Source: Haematobia irritans (lineage: Eukaryota > Arthropoda > Insecta > Diptera > Muscidae). Taken from it: 64,000 nucleotides of DNA. Below the pieces are notes generated by a model. The model saw only the letters and a program-made list of their open reading frames with translations. It was not told the origin of the DNA and searched no databases. Where the stretch lies: assembly GCF_050003625.1 (NCBI RefSeq), contig NC_134397.1:147063526-147127525 (forward strand), read 5' to 3'. Position numbers and translations under genes: made by a program. Positions 40,040 to 50,496 of the stretch are shown in pieces (positions within the stretch are counted from its first letter, which is position 1; every line of letters begins with the position of its first letter).

Positions 40040-41044
40040 TTATGGACAAACAGAAGACCATAGCGACGCACAATCACGCAGAGAAGAAACATGATTGTCA
40101 CAATCATATTCGAAGAGCAAAATAATATGATAGGAGCTATTTTTGCGGCAACCATGTAACATTTTCACCTGCAACCATGTTGGCTCAGTGAACATGGTTC
40201 TAAGAAAAATAAAATTGTCCTCTCTAAAATGTTATTATATTGATAAAAAGAATTATGTTTCCATTAAAAGACAATGGTCACGATCTGAAATGTTATGATA
40301 TGCGTCAAAAATGTTTTTCTCTCAGTTAAAAGAACATGGTGACAACCTAAAATATTTTGATCTTTATGAAAAAACTTTTTTCGTCGTCGAAAAAAGGACG
40401 TCACTTCAGAAAAGAAAACAAAAAATTTTTATTTATTTTTTATTTATTTATAAACTAATTCATTGTTTATTTGTATTTACAATGTACACTCCATTTTTGG
40501 CTCTATTTCAATAATTAGTAATCATTCCATATTTGCGTCGGGCAAATGAAAAATCGCAGATATAATGTAACTGCAAATAAAAATAAAAGATGTCATATAT
40601 CAAAATGCAGAACAAAAAAACAGGTACATTTTTTTTCAATTACACTTGCCTTCACATAAAACCACATGCCACTTCTGAATAAATAAATTAACACAAAACA
40701 CAGTAATTCCGTATTCTCCGTCCATTCCAAGAAACAATCAACACACGACTGACGCGCAAAATGAAAATCATGTGTACCTGCTCAATGTTTTTATAAAATT
40801 TTTTTCGCTGCAAAAAAAAAAAAAAAAATTAAAAAATTAAATGGTCACGAAAACAATGTACATGGTCTTTATGTCCATGTAATGGTTCTAGACATGTATA
40901 TACGTAACCTATAAAAATACTTCTTTCTCTGGAAAAAAGTAAAAAAATGAATGGTCAGGCACATGATTTTCCCCACCATGTAATGGTCTTAAATGCTATC
41001 ATTTAAATAATAGAACATGTTTGCGACATTTGAGAACCATTTAA
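40040..41044. repeat. ACATGGT-motif-rich element, likely non-autonomous transposon
   Basis: Repeated AACATGGTTCT, ATGGTCACGA, ACATGGTC and CATGTAATGGTC motifs cluster at both ends (40150-40345 and 40855-41040) around an AT-rich middle. This fits subterminal transposase-binding repeats. Exact ends were not defined. Confidence 0.45.
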
Positions 41045-41109
41045 ATGCTTATTGGCAACATATATTTTTCTCCGCTCGAAAATTATTTTTATAAGACAAA
41101 ATACATGGT

Positions 41110-41812
41110 TTTCACGACAAGTGCCTACGATTTTGATCGACTGTTAACAAATGCGGCACCAATCTTGCAGAAAGCTTTTTCATCTGTAGTTCTTCATGCA
41201 AAATTAAATGGACTCGATCATTTGAGATGCCCATGATATTAGCAATTTCACGCACTTTTATTCGTCGATCATTTAATACCATATTATGCACTTTGGCTAC
41301 AATTTATGTTGTTGTTGTTGTTTTTGGACGTCCACTACGTGGTTCATCTTCAATGCTTCTACGACCACGTTTAAATTCAGAAACCCAATTTTTTTTACTA
41401 TTGCATATGAAGGAGCATCTTTTTTGAACGGATGCGTCTTTTCTGAACACCTCTTTCTATATGAAGGAGTTGCCAGATCGAAACAAAATTTAACATGTGT
41501 TCATAACAGAGATGGAAGTTTCCAAAACACTTAACTTTTGTCTGTTTATATCTCGCATTTTGTGCTAGGCTAAGAAGATTCCGAACTGCCCTCGTAGGTC
41601 AATTTTCGTATGAGGTAGTTCATTCTTGCTATAAAACAGTTTACTTTTTTCTGCGTAGTCAAAATTGTTAAAAAAAAAATAAAAATTGATAAACTTTTCC
41701 CATAGCCGAATGAAGGAGCACTTTCATTCACCAAATCATTGTGAATTTCTTGTCCCGATAAACCTTTTTTATGTAAATATTTAATGACAGCACGCAATTC
41801 TAATTTGTCCAT
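41110..41812 (-). pseudogene. Second mariner-lineage transposase, interrupted
   Basis: The start at 41812 gives MDKLELRAVIKYLHKKGLSG. The frame breaks at about 41700 into a ~280-base insertion (41430-41711) and resumes with WVSEFKRGRRSIEDEPRSGR, VHNMVLNDRRIKVREIAN and ISNDRVHLILHEEL, down to about 41110. There is an in-frame stop after the TTTTT run. The RRSIEDEPRSGRP and VHxMVLNDRRIKV pattern is mariner but clearly distinct from the Himar-like copies. No terminal repeats were located. Confidence 0.75.
41430..41711. repeat. ~280-bp direct repeat, copy A
   Basis: GATGCGTCTTTTCTGAACAC to AAACTTTTCCCATAGCCG. About 93 percent like copy B at 41829-42107 by eye. It interrupts the second mariner pseudogene. 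Confidence 0.85.
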
Positions 41813-41828
41813 TGTAAAAAAATTGCTG

Positions 41829-42107
41829 ATGCGTCTTTTTTGAACACCTGTTTCTATATGAAGGAGTTGCCAGATCGGAACAAAATTTAACATGTGTTCA
41901 TAACAGAGATGGAAGATTCCAAAACACTTAACTTTTTTCTGTTTATACCGCGCTTTTTGTGCTAGGCTAAGAAGTTTCCGAACTGCCCTCGTAGTTCAAT
42001 TTTCGTATGAGGTAGTTCATTTTTGCTATAAAACAGTTTACTTTGTTCTGCGTAGTCAAAATTCTTAAAAAAAAATAAAAATTGATAAACTTTTCCCTTA
42101 GCCGAGG
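41829..42107. repeat. ~280-bp direct repeat, copy B
   Basis: Same sequence as 41430-41711, offset about 397 bases. The mariner N-terminus lies between the two copies. Confidence 0.85.
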
Positions 42108-42468
42108 GGACCAAATTTAGAAGCCTGTCAATAGGGTCCCCGGTCTCAAAATATGGCTCACTACTTGGTCCATAACTCGGCTCAAACCATACAAGGACTT
42201 TTGTATAATCGTTCACAAACGACGGACATTTTGCTATTTGTGTTATCTCACCCTTTTAAGCAATAATATATTTTTGATCCCTTTGTATGGGAGGTACGTG
42301 AAGGAGTGGTCTGATCGGAACTTCGAATTTGTGTTAGTTTTAACCATCAATAAAGCCTTTCAATGTTTCGCTTTGCTACGATGCCTACTTCTATTTTTGT
42401 CCATTCGTTGTATGGGATCGAATTCAGTTAAATTGTGTGTGCCCGATTAAAAATGCGTAACCATTATA

Positions 42469-43706
42469 ACAGGTTGGCTGATAAGTCCCCGGTCTAACAA
42501 AGAACACACACATTTTTTCAAGAGCGATACAACGATTATAACGTTACCATTTTGGTAGTACTCCTTCGGTTTTGCCTCAAAATAGGCCTCAGTTTCGGCG
42601 ATCACCTCTTCATTGCAGCCAATTTTTTTCCCTGCGAGCATCCTTTTGAGGTCTGAGAACAAGAAAAAGTCGCTGGGGGCCAAATCTGGAGAATATGGTG
42701 GGTGGGGAAGCAATTCGAAGCCCAATTCATGAATATTTGCCATCGTTCTCAATGACTTGTGGCACGGTGCGTTGTCTTGGCGGAACAACACTTTTTTCTT
42801 CTTCATATGGGGCCGTTTTTCCGCGATTTCGACCTTCAAACTCTCCAATAACGCCATATAATAGTCACTGTTGATGGTTTTTCCCTTCTCAAGATAATCG
42901 ATAAAAATATTCCATGTGCATCCCAAAAAACAGAGGCCATTACTTTGCCAGCGGACTTTTGAGTCTTTCCATGCTTCGAAGACGGTTCACCGGTCGCTGT
43001 CCACTCAGCCTACTGTCGATTGGACTCAGGAGTGTATTAATGGAGCCATGTTTCATCCTTTGCCATATATCGACTGAAAAACTCGGGTGTATTACGAGTT
43101 AACAGCTGCAAACACCGCTCAGAATCATTAAAACGTTGTTGTTTTTGGTCAAATGTGAGCTCGCGCGGCACCCATTTTGCACAGAGCTTCCGCATATCCA
43201 AATATTGATGAATGATATGACCAATACGTTCCTTTGATATCTTTAAGGCCTCTGCTATCTCGATCAACTTCATTTTACAGTCATTCAAAATCATTTTGTG
43301 GATTTTTTGATATTTCCGTCGGTAACCACCTCTTTCGGGCGTCCACTGCGTTCACCGTCCTCCGTGCTCATTTCACCACTCGTGAATTTTGCATACCACT
43401 TAATTATTGTTTATTTCGCTGGGGCTGAGTCCGAAAACTCATTATCAAGCCAAGTTTTTGCTTCCACCGTATTTTTTCCCTTCAGAAAACAGTATTTTAT
43501 CAAAACACGAAATTTCTTTTATTCCATTTCTTTCACAATAACAAAAGTTGCTTCACAAAAGACGCTCTATCTCACAAACTAATTGGCTTACAGACGTCAA
43601 ATTTTGACACGAATCATTTGAAGGTTGGTACTATATAAAAATAATATGCATTTAATACTAGCGACGCCATTTATGTGTCAGGCCGGGGGCTTATCAGCCA
43701 ACCTGT
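42469..43706 (-). mobile_element. Mariner element, Himar-like, reverse copy (1238 bp)
   Basis: TA is duplicated at 42467-42468 and 43707-43708. The terminal inverted repeats ACAGGTTGGCTGATAAG are followed by CCCCGGTCT and CCCCGGCCT, two differences. The element lands at the joint of a family 1 Helentron-like copy. Confidence 0.92.
42520..43527 (-). pseudogene. Mariner transposase, inactivated (second copy)
   Basis: The start codon is at 43527 and is followed by a stop at codon 3 (ATG GAA TAA). Intact stretches: MKLIEIAEALKISKERIGH, DMRKLCAKWVPREL (deleted in the 13024 copy), KDETWLH then a stop, and DNAPCHKSLRTMANIHELGF with YSPDLAPSDFFLFSDL. All three acidic regions can be found, but frameshifts and stops separate them. 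Confidence 0.9.
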
Positions 43707-44099
43707 TAGTTGTTATTGATGTAGGCCATTGCAAATGGGCTATATTGGACCACTTTTACGTATAGCCCCCATTTAAACCGGCCCCCAGATTTGGCTTGAA
43801 ATTTGGTACGTAGTGTTAGTATATGTTCTCTAACAATCATGCAAAAATTGGTCTATATCGGTCCATAATTATATATAACCCCCATATACACCGTTCCACA
43901 GATTTGAACTTCGAAGCCTCTTGGAGGAGCAAAATTCATCCGATCCGGTTGAAACTTAGCACGTGGTGTAAGTATATGGCTGCTAACAACCACATCAAAA
44001 TTGGTCCATATCGGTCTACAGTTCTATATAGCGATCCCCAATTACACAAAAATTGGTCCATATCGGTTCATAATCATGGTTTCCACTCGAGCCAAAAAT

Positions 44100-44720
44100 A
44101 ATCTACCAAAATTTCATTTCTATAGAAAATTTTGTCAAAATTTTATTTCTATAGAAAATTTTGTCAAAATTTTATTTCTATAGAAAATTTTGTCAAAATT
44201 TTATTTTTATAGAAAATTTTGTCAAAATTTTATTTCTACAGAAAATTTTGTCAAAATTTTATTTCTATAGAAAATTTTGTCAAAATTTTATTTCTATAGA
44301 AAATCTTGTCAAAATTTTATTTCTATAGAAAATTTTGTCAAAATTTTATTTCTATAGAAAATTTTGTCAAAATTTTATTTCTATAGAAAATTTTGTCAAA
44401 ATTTTATTTTTATAGAAAATTTTGTCAAAATTTTATTTTTATAGAAAATTTTGTCAAAATTTTATTTTTATAGAAAATTTTGTCAAAATTTTATTTTTAT
44501 AGAAAATTTTGTCAAAATTGTATTTCTATAGAAAATTTTGTCAAAATTTTATTTCTATAGAAAATTTTGTCAAACTTTTTTTTCTATAGAAAATTTTGTC
44601 AACATTTTTTTTCTATGGAAAATGTTGTCAAAATTTTATTTCCATAGAAAATGTTGTCAAAATTTTATTTCTATAGAAAATGTTGTCAAAATTTTATTTC
44701 TATAGAAAATTTTGTCAAGC
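44100..44720. repeat. 29-bp minisatellite, ~21 homogeneous units
   Basis: The most uniform array in the window: units TATTTCTATAGAAAATTTTG with TCAAAATTT spacing, many identical. Homogeneity suggests recent amplification compared with 285-1805. Confidence 0.92.
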
Positions 44721-44846
44721 TGAGTTATATACGTATTTAATCGACCTTTTTTAGTTTAATATATACCACGTATGGACTAACTTACAAATTACATAACTTG
44801 CCATCGGCAACCCAAGTAATTCGATTGTGGATGACAGTCTTTAGTA

Positions 44847-45999
44847 CACCCTCAACAAAAATCGCTTCTCTAACATATATTCTAAACATATTTTGCAGGA
44901 AGCACATATATTATTGGATATTGCCAAAACATTATTATATTTGTTTTATGTGAACATATTATATGTTTGGAAGCATTTTGAGCCCAAAAATATTATATGC
45001 TTGGAAGAATTTTCTCCCCAGGAAGATTGTGCTCATTCCCTCCCATAATTTTCACTTCCACGAAATTTTTAGTTCTCGGTACCTTTTTCTGTAATACAAA
45101 TAATGTTGAAGAAATTATTCAATTTTATAATTTTTTTAAATTTTACCTTTCGCCTGGACGGAGAATCGAATCGGGAACCATGCAATTTGTAAGCCAACAC
45201 ACTACCACTGGGCTACGTAGCTGTTATAGTCACCAATAGACAATTATCGTTATAAGTTACATTTATATAGCATAGCTTGCAGCGCCCACGAGCCCATGCA
45301 AACATAACATACATTTGTTGGCCACGTGGAGCAGTGGTTAGCATACGTTCCGATTTCTTTTAACGAACCAAGAAAAAAATTTTGCACATAATGCCAAAAT
45401 GATAAACAAAACACATGTCCACACATACATAAAATGCTGCTCTCGAGGCGAAAACACATGCTGTTTTTTTTAAATGTCTATTCTCTTCGTTCCGAATGTC
45501 TATTCTCTTTACTCCGAATACTCATTCTAATATTTAAATTAAATAATATTTAGACTTAAGCGTATCAAATTTGTGGCCTTATCACAAAACAGTTTTCCGA
45601 AACAACATACATGCGGTTTCACAGAAATTGCTCTCTTTTCATTCTCTCACTGTGTTATGTTGATATCTTTCGTCAACCCTCCCGGTTTCCATCTCTATTT
45701 CTTTCTCTATACTCTCTCTCCCTGTCGCTCTCTGAATAAAATAAATAAAATATCACAACATATATATCTTTACTCGAAATTTGTAAATTTATATGTTTAC
45801 ATTCACACACATTATTTTTATAAAACATTCATGCCCCAAACATAATATATTCTAACATATTAACATATGTGTCCCAAACATTTAGTGTTAGTTTAGGAAC
45901 ATTACATGTTTGCACTTAAATATATTGTGTTTAAAAATTGTGCCCGAAACACATTTTGTTTATATCGGAACATATGAAAAACATATTTTTCTAACAGTG
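44847..45999. mobile_element. MITE (1153 bp), relative of 38620-39446, TA duplication
   Basis: TA is duplicated at 44845-44846 and 46000-46001 within the Helentron-like tail. Same ends as the 827-bp copy (CACCCTCAAC..., ...TTCTAACAGTG). An extra ~330 bases lies after GGCCACGTGGA (about 45325-45660). On the complement, 45160-45230 again carries the tRNA-like module (A box TAGCCCAGTGG, B-box-like GATTCGATTCT). Confidence 0.78.
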
Positions 46000-47094
46000 T
46001 AGAAGTTTCTACGCAATCCATGGTGGAGGGTACATAAGATTCGGCTTGGCCGAACTTATGGCCGTATATACTTGTTTTTTTTTTTATGAGTAGAATAACC
46101 TCTACAGCCATTGTGGACATCGTTAACGTTAAGAAGTGAGATCAATACGAACTGTTTTACTCCAATATTATGTGTACACCGATGACGAAGTGCTTACTGA
46201 ATTCTGCGCAGTAATAGGAGTTTCTGCTGGGCTGATCCCAGTTTGACACCTTATATGTGTTGATTCACTTTCATGAACAAATCGTTATGACCAGGGCTGT
46301 GGAGACGAGCCAATTTTGCTCGACTCCGACTCCGACTCCAGCATTTTTCATCAGCTCGACTCCGACTCCGACTCCGGAGTCGACTCCGGGTAATATAACT
46401 AAATCTCATTTTAATACCACTAATTTGTAGTTCTATTGTGGGGGTACCGTAAGTGGACGATATAAAGTATCGTGTTTATTTATGTGTGCCAAAAAAGATC
46501 TTAATTTCACATTAGATGCCAATTGAATTCTATATTTCAAATTTATGGCAATGTTTAAAAAATAAAATAATGATATAAATACCCATCATAATATGAGAAT
46601 ATACCAACAGTATATGTATTTGTGGACCAAAATTATTGATACTATTTCAAATCCTTTAAATTTGTTGCGAGCTATATAAAGGTTTATATTTCCATATGCA
46701 TGAATTTGAATCTGAAGACAAAATTGTATATACTTCTACAAAATCTATGTACTTAAAATTTAAATCTAACGTTATGGGACGTAACACAATTTTAACGAAA
46801 AATAAAAATGCAAGGAAAGTCTAAAGTCGGGCGGGCCGATTATAATATACTCTGCACAACTTTGTATTTAGATCTATATTTTGATAAAATCTCAAATCAG
46901 ACTTCTACAAAACTCGGGCAATATTTGGGAAATATTTATAATTGTATAGACAATTTCGCAAAAATGCATTTATGATTCATTCATTGAAAAATTTGAAAAT
47001 TTGAGTCATTTCTACAAGCTTTCGACTTAGCAGCAATTTTTCCAAAATTGTATGCTCACTGAATACAATTATGGAAAAATTTTTGTCTAGTAAA

Positions 47095-47445
47095 TAAAAT
47101 TTTGCAAAATTTTATATAGAAATAAAATTTTGGAAAATTTTCTACAGTAACAAAATTTTGACTAAATTTTCTATAGAAATAAAATTTTGGCAACATTTTC
47201 TATAGAAATCAAATTTTGACCAAATATATAGAAATACAATTTTGAATAAAATTTGACTTAAATTTTTATAGAAATAAAATTATCAATAGAAATAAAATTT
47301 AAAAAAAAAATTTTGTGTGTAACAAATAAAATTTTGCAAAATATTCTATAGAAACTGAATTTTGACTCAATTTTCTATAGAAATAAAATTTTGACTAAAT
47401 TTTCTATAGAAATAAAATTTTGACTAAATTTTCTATAGAAAACAA
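47095..47445. repeat. 29-bp minisatellite, degenerate
   Basis: About eleven units of TTTCTATAGAAATAAAATTT with TGACTAAA, next to the family 2 element. A second small array follows at 48562-48715. Confidence 0.8.
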
Positions 47446-48562
47446 GTAAGGAAAGTCTAAAGTCGGGCGGGGCCGACTATATTATACCCTGCACCACTTT
47501 ATAGATCTAAATTTTCGATACCATATCACATCCGTCAAATGTGTTGGGGGCTATATATAAAGGTTTGTCCCAAATACATACATTTAACAAGTAAGGAAAG
47601 TCTAAAATTTTAAGGAAACTTCGCAATAGTTTATTTATGATTTATGATATATATGTATTAGAAGTTTAGGAAAATTAGAGTCATTTTTACAACTTTTCGA
47701 CTAAGCAGTGGCGATTTAACAAGGAAAATGTTGGTATTTTGACCATTTTTGTCGAAATCAGAAAAACATATATATGGAAGCTATATCTAAATCTGAACCG
47801 ATGTCAACCAATTTTGGCACGCATAGCTACATTGCTAATTCTACTCCCTGTGCAAAATTTCAACTAAATCGGAGCAAAAAATTGGCCTCTGTGATCATAT
47901 GAGTGTAAATCGGGCGAAAGCTATATATGGGAGCTATATCTAAATCTGAACCGATTTCAACCAAATTTGGCACGCATAGCTATAATGCTAATTCTACTAC
48001 CTGTGCAAAATTTCAACCAAAGTGGGGTAAAACCCTGGCTTCTGGGACCGTATTAGTCCATATCGGGCGAAAGATATATATGGGAGCTATATCTAAATCT
48101 GAACCGATTTCAATAAAATTTGGCACACTTGACTATAGTGCTAATTGTTCTTCTTGTGCAAAATTTTAAGCAAATAAGGGTAAAACTCTGGCTTCTGGGG
48201 CCATATAAGTCCATATCGGTCGAAATATATATATGGGAGCTATATCTAAATCTGAACCGATTTCTTCCAAAATCAATAGGGATCTATTCTGAGCCAAAAC
48301 ACATACTTGTACCAAATTTGAAGTCGATTGGACTAAAACTGCGACCTAGACTTTTATTACAAAAATGTGTTCACGGACAGACGGACAGACGGACAGACGG
48401 ACAGACGGACAGACGGACAGACGGACATCGCTATATCGACTCAAGAGCCCACCCTGAGCATTTTTGCCAAAGACACCATGTATCTATCTCGTCTCCTTCT
48501 GGGTGTTGCAAACATATGCACTAACTTATAATACCCTGTTCCACAGTGTGGAGCAGGGTATA
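47444..48562 (-). mobile_element. Helentron-like family 2 element, full ends
   Basis: Tail at the left (ACAAGTAAGGAAAGTCTAAA, GTCGGGCGGGGCCGAC). Four ~153-bp units are marked by CTATATCTAAATCTGAACC at about 47780, 47932, 48086 and 48240. A (GACGGACA)n run spans 48375-48425. The head is at the right (complement: TTTATACCCTGCTCCACACT). The + strand frame through the units is open for 80 codons (47927-48169), with 51-residue periodicity. Confidence 0.72.
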
Positions 48563-49114
48563 AAAATATTTCTATAGTAATAAAATTTTGAATAAAATTT
48601 TTATAGAATTAAAATTTTGACAAAATTTGCTATAGAAATAAAATTTTGACAAAACTTTTTATAGAAATAACATTTTGACAAAATTTTCTATAAAAACTAC
48701 TTTGAAAAAATTTTCTGCCAATATTCCACATATGTATATTGCCTTAAAATAAAATAAAAATAATATCGATTGTTCGAAACATTTCAAATAAATTGATATG
48801 GGCATTAAAATGGATCGATCCAGCCCATCTGCTAGTCAAACATTCTAGGAAACATAAAAAGATAGCCGTAATTGGAAGTTGATTTTCATTTACCATCATG
48901 CTGTACATTGATCGAATGAATAACGCAATGGAAACTAATTTGCGTAAAAACTTGCTTAGTTACAAATATGTGAAGTGTTTTAAAAAATTTGGTTTAGCCG
49001 GAGTCGGAGTCGAGCAAAATTTTTACGACTCCGACTCCAGCAAAATCTTCAGACTCCGACTCCAAGACTCCGACTCCAAGACTCCGACTCCGACTCCACA
49101 GCCCTGGTTATGAC

Positions 49115-50263
49115 ATGTGAACGCCGTTCATGAGTATTTCTATGGGTGTAAGGGGATGCTATTCAATCAAACACATTTCATTTATTTTCTTGCGATTTAT
49201 TGGATATTTTTTTATTTGTTTTGCTAATGTGAGACATTTTCTTTTTTCTTTTATTTTAGCCAATAAGTCATAAAATATACAATTATATTTTGACCTATAG
49301 TGTATATATATTTAAATAGTTGAATACATCTATATAAAATCCCATACACTTAATGCTTTCTATTTACAAGATTTAAAGTATTTTTGTTTATTTTCTTTTG
49401 AGTTTTAGACAATTCGCTAATTTAAGTTAATGAGAATCGATGGTTTTGTGAAAAAATCTAGAATTAGAAGTTTTGGTATCTATGTGTAGATATATCTCGA
49501 CTTCTGTTCCAATGATTTAATAGTTTTTTGTTTGTTTTTGTTTTTGATGTAAAATGCAAGGACTATCATTAGATATCAGAATATCTAAAGAACTCAACGG
49601 CTTAATTTGATATCGAATGAGAGCCCACACCAGCCCACGTGATTTTTAAAAGGACAAAACATCAACTCTAAGGACTTAAATATCTAAAGTAGAAGTATGT
49701 TAGACTAGATTTTGTTATTTTTATTATTCATATTTAATATACAATAAAATTTTCCTCTCGTTTATTTTTTATTTTTGTTTTTGTTTCATACAATTCTGCT
49801 TTGCGGGGGTAATAAGGCTAACCATTTTCTAAATAACAAACTTAGAATTGGAAAATTCAAAAATTGATCTCTTTGTAATGGAGGGGGGGTTTGTGCACGT
49901 CTTCAATTTGTTTTTTTAATAATTTTCTTTGTTGCATTAATAAGTAAATTTTGATATACATATATGGGATATTTGTGTATATAAAATAGTGTATATGTAT
50001 ATGTATTTATCTTGTATGTTTGTGTATTTTGATTAAGACGCATCAGCAAATAGTCTTCGTTTTTTTATATTTCACATACATTTTTTTCTGTTTTTGTTTG
50101 TATGTGTTTGTGTATTTTTGGTTACATTTTAATGGGTATGTGTAAGTATGTATTTATGTGTAAGTATGTATTTAGGTATTTCCTCATTTTCATTTAATAC
50201 ATTAGCCAGGATCGTCATCGTTTGTGTTTACCAAAAGTGGGCTTTGGGAAATCCGCTTCCAAT
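49115..50263. other. Capa 3' flank / intergenic, unique AT-rich sequence
   Basis: No repeat family recognised, in contrast with the rest of the window. Part is probably the Capa 3' UTR. A candidate polyadenylation signal on the - strand is the complement of TTTATT at 49761-49766, about 500 bases past the stop. Others are possible. Confidence 0.5.
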
Positions 50264-50496
50264 TTAATATTCCTCTTTTTGTCCATTGGAATGATCGATT
50301 TTCTGATTTTCTACACTACGTTTTCCCAAACGTGGTCCAAACCAGACGCCACTTGTAGCACTAGGTTCATATTTCCTATTGATACTCTGTTGTAAGGCTC
50401 TAAGTATGGCTAATTTGCGTAAGTTGGGATCTACGCGGCCTACTCGGGGCATTGGATAAAGGTTTGCTTTACGTTTGGCTTGTGTTTTGGGATAAT
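50264..50496 (-). CDS. Capa: Capa last exon (CAPA-2 and pyrokinin peptides)
   Basis: The acceptor is TCTTTTAG (complement of 50497-50504) and the stop TAA is at 50266-50264. It encodes DYPKTQAKR, then the K-ANLYPMPRV-GR peptide, a ~30-residue spacer, the SGVWFGPRL-GKR peptide and the tail SVENQKIDHSNGQKEEY. Confidence 0.95.

Larger units (their letters stand above)
43709..46077 (+). mobile_element. Helentron-like family 1 element with satellite and tail, MITE-interrupted
   Basis: Two units (43720-44095), the 29-bp satellite (44100-44720), the tail start (ATATACCACGTATGGACTAA, GTAATTCGATTGTGGATGAC), the MITE at 44847-45999, then the tail end (GAAGTTTCTACGCAATCC, TTCGGCTTGGCCGAA, TATATACTTGTTT) at 46077. 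It shows the full order units-satellite-tail. Confidence 0.75.
46292..49106. mobile_element. hAT-superfamily non-autonomous element with 8-bp target duplication
   Basis: GTTATGAC is duplicated exactly at 46284-46291 and 49107-49114. The terminal inverted repeats are CAGGGCTGTGGAG. The subterminal zones are arrays of GACTCC/GGAGTC at 46318-46390 and 49005-49095. An 8-bp duplication with CAG-type ends is the hAT signature. The 2815-bp length includes nested Helentron-like family 2 sequence (about 46813-48562) and 29-bp satellite. No transposase is visible. Confidence 0.88.

Noticed and set aside
44100..44720. Regular 29-bp repeats looking like a CRISPR array
   Set aside because: Units are contiguous with no unique spacers, the DNA is eukaryotic, and no cas-like gene is present.
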